This document shows, piece by piece, positions 8,037 through 16,266 of a stretch of 64,000 nucleotides of DNA. Source of the DNA: Pseudomonas benzenivorans (GTDB taxonomy: Bacteria; Pseudomonadota; Gammaproteobacteria; Pseudomonadales; Pseudomonadaceae); assembly GCF_024397895.1 (NCBI RefSeq), contig NZ_CP073346.1:2046001-2110000 (forward strand), written 5' to 3'. Position 1 is the stretch's first letter, and each line of letters begins with the position of its first letter. Made by a program: the position numbers and the translations under genes. Below the pieces are notes generated by a model that had not been told where the DNA came from, made no database searches, and was given only the letters and a program-made list of their open reading frames with translations.

Positions 8037-9694
8037 GCTGGATCGCCCTCGCCGATATCCTGCGGACCCCGCATGCCGCGCGCGCCGTCACGCCGGACCT
8101 CGACCATTCCGAGCTGTGCCGCCGTGCCCTGCGCCTGGCGGCCGGTCTGCGCGCCCGCAACCTCGAGCGAGTCGCCCTCTACCTGGAGGACGCCGGCGAC
8201 CTGGCCATCGCCCTGCTCGGCGCCTGGCAGGCCGGCGCCCGCGTGCTGCTGCCCGCCGACGGCCAGGCGCAGACGCGCCAGCGCCTGGCCGACCAGGTCG
8301 ACCTGTGGCTGGACAGCCTGGACGACGAAGACGACACCGCGCCTCTCGCGGCCACCGCCCTGGACCTCGACAGCTGCCAGCTGATCCTGTGCACCTCCGG
8401 CTCGAGCGGCGAAGCCAAAGCGATCAACAAGACCCTGCGCCAGCTGAGCAACGAGGTCGAGGCCCTGGAGCAACTCTGGGGGCCATCCCTGGGCGCGGCG
8501 ACCCTGGTCGGCAGCGTCGCCACCCAGCATATCTATGGCCTGCTGTTCCGTGTGCTCTGGCCGCTGTGCGCCGGCCGCCCCTTCCTGCGCCGCGCCCTCC
8601 CCTTCCCCGAGGACCTGCAGCGCGCCAGCCTGGATCAGCCGAGCTTTGCCTGGGTCGCCAGCCCGGCGCTGCTCAAGCGCATGGGCGACAACCTCGACTG
8701 GCCGGCCCTGCGTACGGTGCGCCGGGTCTTCTCCTCCGGCGGCGCGCTGCCGGCGCAGGCCGCAGCCGCGCTGCACCAGCGTCTCGGACAATGGCCGACG
8801 GAAATCTACGGCAGTTCGGAAACCGGCGGCATCGCCTGGCGCCAAGGCGATGAGACGTGGCAGGCGTTCGCCGGCGTCGAGCTCAGTCTGAACGCGGAAG
8901 GCGCCCTGCGCCTGACCTCGCCCTACCTGCCCGTCGGCCACTGCGAACAGACCGCCGACGCCGTCGAACTCCAGGCCGACGGCCGCTTCCTGCTGCGCGG
9001 GCGCCTGGACCGCATCGTCAAGCTGGAGGAGAAACGCATCGCCCTGCCCATGCTCGAGCAGGCCCTGATCAACCACGCGTGGGTCGCCGATGCCCGCCTG
9101 GGCGTGCTCCAGGAAGGACGCGCCTTTCTCGGCGCGCTGCTGGCCCTGAGCCCGGCTGGGGTGCATGCCTTGCGTAACCAGGGCCGCCGCCAATTGACTG
9201 AAAACCTGCGCCGGCACCTGGCCGGCTACTGCGAGGCCATCGCCCTGCCGCGGCGCTGGCGCCTGTTGCGCGAACTGCCCTACAACAGCCAGGGCAAACT
9301 GCCCCAGGCCAGCGTCGACTCGCTGCTCCAGGCACCGCGGCCGACCGGAATCACCCCCTTGACCGCCAGCGAACAGGACGGCGAGTGGCAACTGCAGCTG
9401 GAGGTGCCGCTGGACCTGGCGCACTTCACCGGCCACTTTCCCCAGACACCGGTGCTGCCCGGCGTGGTGCAGATCGACTGGGCCCAGCAGCTCGCCCGCC
9501 AGCTGATTCACGACCTGCCGCCGCGTTTCGCCGGCATGGAAGTGCTGAAGTTCCAGCAACTGGTGCGTCCCGGCGACCGCCTGCAACTGTCCCTGCGCTT
9601 CGACGCCAGCCGCGGCAAGCTGTATTTCGCCTACCGCAACGGCCAGGCGGCCTGCTCCTCCGGCCGCATTCTCCTGCAGGCCGCCCATGCATAA
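8033..9694 (+). CDS. apeH: Acyl-CoA/ACP synthetase fused to hotdog dehydratase (ApeH-ApeI)
   Basis: A 553-aa two-domain protein. Residues 1-430 are an AMP-forming adenylating enzyme with the ATP loop [11 protein letters not shown] (119-129), YGSSETGG (259-266), [14 protein letters not shown] and the late lysine in QGKLPQ (Lys422). It should activate the aromatic starter acid for transfer to a carrier protein. Residues about 455-553 form a FabZ/FabA-like hotdog domain with [15 protein letters not shown] (catalytic His468), a 3-hydroxyacyl-ACP dehydratase corresponding to ApeI. In the characterised systems recalled here these are counted as separate proteins. The ATG at 8033 overlaps the previous stop. 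No frameshift is needed to join the domains. Confidence 0.87.
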   Translation: MSWIALADILRTPHAARAVTPDLDHSELCRRALRLAAGLRARNLERVALYLEDAGDLAIALLGAWQAGARVLLPADGQAQTRQRLADQVDLWLDSLDDEDDTAPLAATALDLDSCQLILCTSGSSGEAKAINKTLRQLSNEVEALEQLWGPSLGAATLVGSVATQHIYGLLFRVLWPLCAGRPFLRRALPFPEDLQRASLDQPSFAWVASPALLKRMGDNLDWPALRTVRRVFSSGGALPAQAAAALHQRLGQWPTEIYGSSETGGIAWRQGDETWQAFAGVELSLNAEGALRLTSPYLPVGHCEQTADAVELQADGRFLLRGRLDRIVKLEEKRIALPMLEQALINHAWVADARLGVLQEGRAFLGALLALSPAGVHALRNQGRRQLTENLRRHLAGYCEAIALPRRWRLLRELPYNSQGKLPQASVDSLLQAPRPTGITPLTASEQDGEWQLQLEVPLDLAHFTGHFPQTPVLPGVVQIDWAQQLARQLIHDLPPRFAGMEVLKFQQLVRPGDRLQLSLRFDASRGKLYFAYRNGQAACSSGRILLQAAHA

Positions 9695-10421
9695 GCCCTG
9701 CGCGGTGATCCCGGTGTACAACCACGAGCACGCCTTGCCCCAGGTGGTCGCGGCGCTGCGCGTCCGTGGCTTGCCCTGCGTGCTGGTGGACGATGCCTCA
9801 AGCCCGGCCTGCGCCGCGGTGATGGACGCGCTGGCACTGGCAGAGGACTGCTTCCTGGTGCGCCTGGCGGTCAACCAGGGCAAAGGCGGCGCGGTGATGG
9901 CCGGCCTGCGCGAAGCCATGCGCTTGGGTTTTTCCCATGCCCTGCAGGTGGATGCCGACGGCCAGCACGACCTCGGCGACGTCGCCCAGTTTCTCGAGCG
10001 TTCCCGCGCGCAGCCGCAGGCCCTGATCTGCGGCTACCCGCAATTCGACGCCAGTGTGCCCAAGGGACGCCTCTATGCCCGCTACCTGACCCATGTCTGG
10101 GTGTGGATCAACAGCCTGTCGCTGCAGATCCGCGATGCCATGTGCGGCTTTCGCGTGTACCCGCTGACGGCCACCGTGGCACTGCTCGACTCGGCCCGAC
10201 TGGGCAGGCGCATGGACTTCGACCCGGAAATCCTCGTCCGCCTGGCCTGGCGCAACCAGCCGATGGATTGGCTGCCGACCCGCGTGCACTACCCGCTGGA
10301 CGGTCTCTCGCACTTCCGCCTGCTGCACGACAACGCCCTGATCTCGAAGATGCACGCCAAGCTGTTCTTCGGCATGCTGCTGCGCGCGCCGCTGATCCTC
10401 TGGCGACGGTGGCCCAGATGA
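9687..10421 (+). CDS. Family 2 glycosyltransferase
   Basis: A 244-aa GT-A fold glycosyltransferase. It shows the N-terminal VIPVYNHEHALPQV nucleotide-sugar start, an NQGKGGAVMAGL segment and the metal-binding DADGQHD signature, with MDFDPEILVRL downstream. No C-terminal membrane pair like that of dolichyl-phosphate transferases is evident, apart from hydrophobic residues near the end. In aryl polyene clusters it probably adds the sugar that links the polyene to the lipid part. In some systems this enzyme and the next acyltransferase are one polypeptide; here they are two genes joined by a 4-bp ATGA overlap. Confidence 0.85.
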   Translation: MHKPCAVIPVYNHEHALPQVVAALRVRGLPCVLVDDASSPACAAVMDALALAEDCFLVRLAVNQGKGGAVMAGLREAMRLGFSHALQVDADGQHDLGDVAQFLERSRAQPQALICGYPQFDASVPKGRLYARYLTHVWVWINSLSLQIRDAMCGFRVYPLTATVALLDSARLGRRMDFDPEILVRLAWRNQPMDWLPTRVHYPLDGLSHFRLLHDNALISKMHAKLFFGMLLRAPLILWRRWPR

Positions 10422-11362
10422 ACGAGCGGATCAGGCCCGAGCACTGGGCCCGGCAGCGCGAGCGCGGCAGTTTCCTGCTGATGAAGTTCACCGCCCTGGC
10501 CGCTCGTCGCCTCGGTCGCCGCGCCCTGAGCCCGCTGCTGCACGCCATAGTGCTGTACTTCTTCCTGTTCGGCGGCAAGGCGCGCCGCAGCATCTGGGAC
10601 TACCAACGACACCTGGCCGCCTGGAGCGGCCGCGCCGAGCTGCGTCCGAGCCTGGGCTCGGTATTCCGCCAGTTCATGGCCTTCGCCGACGCCCTGCTCG
10701 ACAAGCTGGACATCTGGCGCGGGGCCCTGGGCCTGCAGCAGGTCACCTTGCTCGACCCCCACGGACTGCGCGAGCAATTGCGCGGCGCCCGCGGCCAGCT
10801 GCTGGTCGGCGCGCACCTGGGCAACCTCGAGGTGTGCCGGGCGCTGGCCGAACTCGGCGAAAAGGTGCGGATGAACGTACTGGTGCACACCAAGCACGCC
10901 GAACAGTTCAACCGCCTGCTCGGCGAAGCCGGCGCCAGCCACCTGCGTCTGATTCAGGTCAGCGAGCTGGACCCGGCGATCATGCTGCAACTGTCCGAGC
11001 GCCTGGAGCGCGGCGAATGGCTGGCGATCGCCGGCGACCGGGTGCCGCTGCACGGCGGGCGCAACGTCACGGTGGACTTCCTCGGCCGCCCGGCCGCCTT
11101 CCCTCAGGGCCCCTGGCTGTTGGCCGGGCTGCTGCGCTGCCCGGCCAACCTGCTGAGCTGCGTGAAGATCGACGGCCGCTACCAGGTGCTGCTGGAGCCT
11201 TTCGCCGAGCAGGTGCAGTGGAAGCGGGGCGAGCGCGACGCGGTGATCCGCAGTTGGGTAGAGCGCTACGCCGAACGCCTCGGCCGGCGCTGCCTGGACG
11301 CCCCCCACCAATGGTTCAACTTCTATCCCTTCTGGAAATCACATGACGACACATCAGCCTGA
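10418..11362 (+). CDS. LpxL/HtrB-like lipid acyltransferase
   Basis: A 314-aa protein of the lipid A biosynthesis acyltransferase type (COG4261 group). It has a hydrophobic N-terminal region (ALSPLLHAIVLYFFLFGG), the GAHLGNLEVCRAL segment that matches the H(x4)D/E catalytic pattern, and AIAGDRVPLHGGRNVTVDFLG. The C-terminus is NFYPFW. It likely acylates the pigment's lipid anchor at the inner membrane. It follows the glycosyltransferase with an ATGA overlap, and its last 20 bp overlap the ammonia-lyase gene. Confidence 0.83.
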   Translation: MNERIRPEHWARQRERGSFLLMKFTALAARRLGRRALSPLLHAIVLYFFLFGGKARRSIWDYQRHLAAWSGRAELRPSLGSVFRQFMAFADALLDKLDIWRGALGLQQVTLLDPHGLREQLRGARGQLLVGAHLGNLEVCRALAELGEKVRMNVLVHTKHAEQFNRLLGEAGASHLRLIQVSELDPAIMLQLSERLERGEWLAIAGDRVPLHGGRNVTVDFLGRPAAFPQGPWLLAGLLRCPANLLSCVKIDGRYQVLLEPFAEQVQWKRGERDAVIRSWVERYAERLGRRCLDAPHQWFNFYPFWKSHDDTSA

Positions 11363-12884
11363 GCCGGTGATTTTCGGCGAAGCCCACCTGAGCATCGAAC
11401 AGCTGGTCAGCCTGGCCCAGCGCCGCGCCCAGCCACTGCTGCAGGACGACCCCGCCTATCGCGAGAAGATCGCCAAGGGCGCGCGCTTCGTCGACAGACT
11501 GCTCGACAAGGAAGGCGTGATCTACGGCATCACCACCGGCTATGGCGATTCCTGCGTGGTGCCGGTGCCGTTGCACCAGGTCGAGGCGCTGCCACGCCAC
11601 CTCTACACCTTCCACGGCTGCGGCCTGGGCCAGCTGCTGAGCGAGGAAGCCACACGCGCGGTGCTGGCCGCACGCTTGCAGTCGCTGTGCCATGGCGTCT
11701 CCGGGGTACGGGTCGAACTGCTCGAGCGGCTGCAGGCCTTCCTCGACTTCGATGTGCTGCCGCTGATCCCCGAGGAGGGCTCGGTCGGCGCCAGCGGCGA
11801 CCTGACGCCGCTGTCCTACGTGGCCGCCACCCTCTGCGGCGAGCGCGAGGTCATGTTCCGCGGCGCCCGGCGCAGCGCCGCCGAGGTGCACGCCGAGCTG
11901 GGCTGGACGCCGCTGGTCCTGCGCCCCAAGGAAGCCCTGGCGCTGATGAACGGCACCGCGGTGATGACCGCCCTGGCCTGCCTGGCCTACGCCCGCGCCG
12001 ACTACCTGCTCAAGCTGGCCACGCGCATCACGGCGCTCAACGTGGTGGCGCTGCAGGGCAACCCCGAACACTTCGACGAGCGCCTGTTCGCCGCCAAGCC
12101 CCACCCGGGGCAGATGCAGGTGGCCGCCTGGCTGCGCCAGGACCTGGCCATCGAGGCGCCGACCGCACCGCTGCACCGCCTGCAGGACCGCTACTCGCTG
12201 CGCTGCGCGCCCCATGTGCTGGGCGTCCTGGCCGACAGCCTGGGGTTGCTGCGGCAGTTCATCGAGACCGAACTGAACAGCGCCAACGACAACCCGCTGA
12301 TCGACGCCGAAGCCGAGCGCGTGCTGCACGGCGGCCACTTCTACGGCGGCCATATCGCCTTCGCCATGGACAGCCTGAAGAACCTGGTGGGCAACCTCGC
12401 CGACCTGCTCGACCGCCAGCTGGCCCTGCTGGTCGACGTGCGCTACAACCACGGCCTGCCCAGCAACCTGTCCGGCGCGCCGAGCCACAGCGCGATGATC
12501 AACCACGGTTTCAAGGCGGTGCAGATCGGCGCCAGCGCCTGGACCGCCGAGGCGCTGAAGAACGGCATGCCGGCGAGCCTGTTCTCGCGCTCCACCGAAT
12601 GCCACAACCAGGACAAGGTGAGCATGGGCACCATCGCCGCCCGCGACGCCCTGCGCAGCCTGGAACTGACCGAACAGGTCGCCGCGGCGACCCTGCTGGC
12701 GGCCAACCAGGGCGTCTGGCTGCGCCTGCGCAGCGCCGACCATGCCCTGCCGGCGCCACTGGCGAGCATGTGCGAACAGCTGGCGACCGACTTCCCCCCG
12801 GTCATCGAGGACCGCGCCCTGGAGGGCGAGCTGCGCCTGTGCCTGGCGCGCATCCGCGCGCAGCACTGGAGGCTCTATGCGTAG
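11343..12884 (+). CDS. HAL/PAL/TAL-family aromatic amino acid ammonia-lyase
   Basis: A 513-aa MIO-dependent lyase. The cofactor triad Ala150-Ser151-Gly152 lies in EEGSVGASGDLTPLSYVAA. The catalytic tyrosine is Tyr61 (VIYGITTGYGDS), and NDNPL and FYGGHIAFAMD are present further on. It releases ammonia from an aromatic amino acid; in this operon the likely product is a cinnamate-type starter acid for activation by the synthetase at 8033. The substrate-selectivity pair lines up as Phe90-His91. That is neither the Ser-His of histidine lyases nor the His-Leu/Gln of tyrosine lyases (alignment from memory), so Tyr, Phe or His specificity is open. No urocanase or hutG neighbours are seen, which argues against histidine catabolism. 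Confidence 0.88.
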   Translation: MTTHQPEPVIFGEAHLSIEQLVSLAQRRAQPLLQDDPAYREKIAKGARFVDRLLDKEGVIYGITTGYGDSCVVPVPLHQVEALPRHLYTFHGCGLGQLLSEEATRAVLAARLQSLCHGVSGVRVELLERLQAFLDFDVLPLIPEEGSVGASGDLTPLSYVAATLCGEREVMFRGARRSAAEVHAELGWTPLVLRPKEALALMNGTAVMTALACLAYARADYLLKLATRITALNVVALQGNPEHFDERLFAAKPHPGQMQVAAWLRQDLAIEAPTAPLHRLQDRYSLRCAPHVLGVLADSLGLLRQFIETELNSANDNPLIDAEAERVLHGGHFYGGHIAFAMDSLKNLVGNLADLLDRQLALLVDVRYNHGLPSNLSGAPSHSAMINHGFKAVQIGASAWTAEALKNGMPASLFSRSTECHNQDKVSMGTIAARDALRSLELTEQVAAATLLAANQGVWLRLRSADHALPAPLASMCEQLATDFPPVIEDRALEGELRLCLARIRAQHWRLYA

Positions 12885-13302
12885 CCGCGGCGTATTGCAG
12901 GCCGAGGTCGAGCTGGTCGTGCCCTTCTTCGACGTCGACTCGATGGAAGTGGTCTGGCACGGCCACTACGTCAAGTATTTCGAGGAGGCGCGCTGCGCCC
13001 TGCTGGACCGCCTCGGTCACAACTACCGGCAGATGCGCGAGGCCGGTTATGCCTGGCCGGTCATCGACCTGCAGCTGCGCTATATCCGCGGCGCCCAGTT
13101 CGGCCAGCGCATCAGGGTGCGTGCCGACCTGGTCGAGTGGGAGAACCGTCTGAAGATCCACTACCTGATCAGCGACGCGGCCAGCGGCGAACGCATGACC
13201 CGCGGCAGCAGCGTGCAGGTGGCGGTGGAGATCGCCAGCCGCGAGATGCTGCTGGCCTCGCCGCGCGTCTTCGTCGCCGCCGTGGAGCAGGCACTGGCAT
13301 GA
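12877..13302 (+). CDS. 4-hydroxybenzoyl-CoA thioesterase-family hotdog protein
   Basis: A 141-aa single hotdog-domain acyl thioesterase. The motif DVDSMEVVWHGHYVKYFEEAR (about residues 20-40) is the DxDxxxxVxHxxYxxYxExxR core of the family, with the catalytic aspartate at its start. It probably hydrolyses or edits acyl thioesters on carrier protein or CoA in the pigment pathway (position of apeK). The ATG at 12877 is preceded by GGAGG and overlaps the lyase stop by 8 bp; it overlaps the LolA-like gene by 4 bp. Confidence 0.85.
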   Translation: MRSRGVLQAEVELVVPFFDVDSMEVVWHGHYVKYFEEARCALLDRLGHNYRQMREAGYAWPVIDLQLRYIRGAQFGQRIRVRADLVEWENRLKIHYLISDAASGERMTRGSSVQVAVEIASREMLLASPRVFVAAVEQALA

Positions 13303-13892
13303 CCCGCCTTCTGCTCCTGGCCACCTGGCTGCTCTGCGCGCCCCTGGCCCAGGCCTTCGACCTGGCCCAGCTCAGCGCCCAGCTGGCCGCGCCGGCGGTG
13401 GTGCGTGGCCCCTTCATCCAGGAGAAGCACCTGCGCGCCCTGGACCGGCCGCTGACCAGCCAGGGCGTGTTCGTGCTGTCCGCCAGCCAGGGGCTGCTCT
13501 GGCAATTGCGCAGCCCGTTGCAGCTGGATTACCGCATCGACGAGCAGGGCATCGCCCGCCGCACGCCCGCCGGCTGGCAGCTGCAACCCGGCCAGGACAC
13601 CGCGGCCCAGCAGAGCCGCCTGTTCCTCGCCGTGCTGCGTGGCGACCGCTCCGGGCTGGAGCGCGACTTCGAACTGCGCCTGGTGGGCAGCGCCGAGGCC
13701 TGGGAGCTGCACCTGCGCCCTCGCTCGCTGCTGCTGCAGCAGGTCTTCAGCGCCATCCACATCCAGGGCGGTGCGCTGGTGCAACGCATCGAACTGCTGG
13801 AGACCCAGGGCGACCGTACCCTGCTGCGCCTGCCGCAGAGCCAGGCGGACAACGCCCTCAATGAGCAGGAGCGCGACGCCTTTGCCCGCTGA
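13299..13892 (+). CDS. LolA-related outer-membrane lipoprotein carrier
   Basis: A 197-aa periplasmic protein with a cleavable signal peptide (MTRLLLLATWLLCAPLAQA, cut before Phe20) and a LolA-like fold region. The segments RGPFIQEKHLRALDRPLTSQG and LLWQLRSPLQLDYRIDEQG resemble chromosomal LolA. The homologue in aryl polyene clusters (position of apeL) probably ferries the finished lipid-like pigment across the periplasm. It is followed, with a 32-bp overlap, by the MMPL transporter gene, which may hand over the cargo. Confidence 0.83.
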   Translation: MTRLLLLATWLLCAPLAQAFDLAQLSAQLAAPAVVRGPFIQEKHLRALDRPLTSQGVFVLSASQGLLWQLRSPLQLDYRIDEQGIARRTPAGWQLQPGQDTAAQQSRLFLAVLRGDRSGLERDFELRLVGSAEAWELHLRPRSLLLQQVFSAIHIQGGALVQRIELLETQGDRTLLRLPQSQADNALNEQERDAFAR

Positions 13893-16266
13893 GCCTCGCC
13901 CTTTCGAGCGCCTCCTGCCGCGCCTGTTTCTTGCCCTGCTGCTGGCCCTGCTGGGGCTGACCGCCTGGCAGTGGCGCGACGGCGCTCCGCTGTCGGCCGG
14001 GCTGCTCGACCTGCTGCCGCAGGGTGCCGGCGATGCGCGGCTGCGACAGGCCGAGCAGCGCATGCAGGAACCGCTGAACCGCGAGCTGCTGCTGCTGATC
14101 GGCCACCCGCAGCGCCAGCGGGCCATCGCCCTGGCGCAACAGCTGGGCCGCGACTGGCAGGCCAGCGGGCGCTTCGCCAAGGTGCAGTGGCGCCTGGATG
14201 CCGACCTCGAGGATGTACGCCGGCAGCTGCGTGCCAGCCGCCTGGCGCTGTTGCCGCCCGCCGATCGCCAGCAGTTGATCGAGCGGCCGGACGCCTTCAT
14301 CCAGCAACGCGCCGCCGAGCTGATCGACACCTTCGCCGGCCTCGGCCTGTTGCCCATCGCCCAGGACTGGCTCGGCCTGGGCCTGCGCGCCCAGCATGCG
14401 GTAACCGCGCAGGGGGGCGTGCAGGCCGACCTCGGCAGCGGCGCGCTGCTGCTGGAGGCAGAAGGCATGACCTGGGCGCTGGTGCGCGCCCGCAGCCACG
14501 CCGACGCCTTCGACCTGCAGGCGCCACCGGCGATCGCCGCCGAAGTGCAGCGGCTGCGCGCCGAGCTGAACGCTCAGGGCGGCCAACTGCTGGCCAGCGG
14601 CGGCATGCTCTACGCCGCCGCCGGGCAAGCCAGGGCCACTCACGAAATCGGCCTGATCGGCGGGGTGGCCATCGTCGCCACCCTGCTGCTCCTGCTGCTG
14701 GCCTATCGTCGGCCGCGGGTTCTGCTCAGCCTGCTGCCGGTCGGCGTGGCCCTGCTCGCCGGCAGCAGCGCCTGCGTGCTGGTGTTCGGCCAGATCAACG
14801 CGCTGACCCTGGTGCTCGGCGCCAGCCTGATCGGCGTGGCGGTGGATTTTCCCCAGCACTACCTGAGCAAAAGCTGGGGCACCGGGCCCTGGCACAGCTG
14901 GAGCGCCCTGCAGGCCACCCTGCCCGGCCTAAGCCTGAGCCTGGCAACCAACCTGATCGGCTATCTGGCCCTGGCCTTCACGCCGTTTCCCGCCCTGACC
15001 CAGATCGCCCTGTTTTCCGCCGCAGGCCTGATCGGCGCCTACCTGTGCGCGGTGTGCCTGCTCCCCGCCTGGCTCAATGGCGTGCACCTGCGCCCCGCGC
15101 CGGCCCTGCTCGGCAGCGCCGAACGCCTGCTGGGCTGGCGCACGCGCCTGCTCGACAGGACCGGCAGCCGCGCGCCGTTGGCCGTGCTCCTGCTGTTCTG
15201 TGGCGGCGGCCTGTGGCAGCTGCAGACACAGAACGATCTGCGCCAATGGCTCGGCGCCGAACCGCGCCTGCAGGCCGAAGCGCAGCGCATCGCCGAGCTC
15301 ACCGGCCAGCAGCCGACCAGCCAGTTTTTCCTGGTACGCGCCGACGATGAGGCGCAGCTGTTGCAGCGCCAGGCCCGCCTGGGCAAACGCCTCGAACGGC
15401 TGCGCGGCGCCGGCCAGCTGCGCGACTACCGCGCCCTCAGCCAACTGGTCGCGCCAGCCGCCGAGACCAAGGCCCTGCGCAACGCCTTGCAGGCCCTCCC
15501 GCAATACTGGCAGCCGCTGCTGCAGTTGGGCGTGCCGCAAGCGGCCCTGCAGGCGGAGCTCAAGCAGTTGCTCGATGCTCGCCAGCCGACGCTGGAGCAG
15601 GCCCTGGCCGGGCCGCTGGGCGAGCCCTGGCGGCCACTCTGGCTGGGGCGCGACGCCGAGGGTGGCGTGGCCGGATTGGTCAGCCTGCAGGGTCAAGCCG
15701 ATGCCGCGCGCTTGCGCGACGCCGCCGCCGGCCTGGACGGGGTCCTGCTGGTCGACCGCCTCGGCGAGCTGGACCGGCTGTTCGCGGCCACTCAGCTCAG
15801 CGCCGCCGAACTCAAGCTGCTGTCCTGCCTGGCAATCGTCCTGCTGCTGTGCCTGCCCTTCGGCCTGGCCGGCGCGCTGCGGGTGGTCTGCCTGCCGCTG
15901 CTGGCGGCCATGACGGCCCTGGCCTGCCTCGGCTGGCTGGGTCAGCCGCTGACCCTGTTCAGCCTGTTCGGCCTGCTGCTGATCACCGCCATCGGCGTCG
16001 ACTACAGCATCCTCATGCGCGAGGCCATCGGTGGCCCGGCGGTGTGCCTGCTCGGCACCCTGCTGTCGGCGCTGACCAGTTGGCTGTCGTTCGGCCTGCT
16101 GCTGCTCAGCCAGACCCCGGTGATCGCCAACTTCGGCTTGGCCGTCAGCCTTGGCCTGTTTTTCTGCTTCCTCCTGTCGCCTTGGGCGAGCCCGCCGCCG
16201 CGCATCGACAACGCACGCATCAGCCATACCAATAACGAGGCACGAAGCCCCCATGAAGTCACTTGA
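13861..16266 (+). CDS. MMPL/RND-family exporter
   Basis: A roughly 801-aa inner-membrane transporter. The N-terminal helix (LLPRLFLALLLALLGLTAW) is followed by a periplasmic domain, a first bundle of helices (about 260-430), a second periplasmic domain and a final bundle. The bundle includes LTLFSLFGLLLITAIGVDYSILM, an RND-type signature with a conserved Asp in the membrane segment. It probably moves the aryl polyene lipid out of the inner membrane (position of apeM). The ATG at 13861 lies inside the upstream gene. A TTG at 13882, preceded by AGGAG, is a real alternative. The stop overlaps the next gene by 14 bp. Confidence 0.83.
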   Translation: MSRSATPLPAEPRPFERLLPRLFLALLLALLGLTAWQWRDGAPLSAGLLDLLPQGAGDARLRQAEQRMQEPLNRELLLLIGHPQRQRAIALAQQLGRDWQASGRFAKVQWRLDADLEDVRRQLRASRLALLPPADRQQLIERPDAFIQQRAAELIDTFAGLGLLPIAQDWLGLGLRAQHAVTAQGGVQADLGSGALLLEAEGMTWALVRARSHADAFDLQAPPAIAAEVQRLRAELNAQGGQLLASGGMLYAAAGQARATHEIGLIGGVAIVATLLLLLLAYRRPRVLLSLLPVGVALLAGSSACVLVFGQINALTLVLGASLIGVAVDFPQHYLSKSWGTGPWHSWSALQATLPGLSLSLATNLIGYLALAFTPFPALTQIALFSAAGLIGAYLCAVCLLPAWLNGVHLRPAPALLGSAERLLGWRTRLLDRTGSRAPLAVLLLFCGGGLWQLQTQNDLRQWLGAEPRLQAEAQRIAELTGQQPTSQFFLVRADDEAQLLQRQARLGKRLERLRGAGQLRDYRALSQLVAPAAETKALRNALQALPQYWQPLLQLGVPQAALQAELKQLLDARQPTLEQALAGPLGEPWRPLWLGRDAEGGVAGLVSLQGQADAARLRDAAAGLDGVLLVDRLGELDRLFAATQLSAAELKLLSCLAIVLLLCLPFGLAGALRVVCLPLLAAMTALACLGWLGQPLTLFSLFGLLLITAIGVDYSILMREAIGGPAVCLLGTLLSALTSWLSFGLLLLSQTPVIANFGLAVSLGLFFCFLLSPWASPPPRIDNARISHTNNEARSPHEVT

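Noticed and set aside
7967-9919. 650-aa minus-strand frame over the synthetase-dehydratase gene
   Set aside because: Shadow; the plus-strand frame has complete catalytic motifs in both domains.
11343-12884. Histidine catabolism gene (hutH)
   Set aside because: No hut neighbours, atypical selectivity residues and tight overlap with pigment genes.
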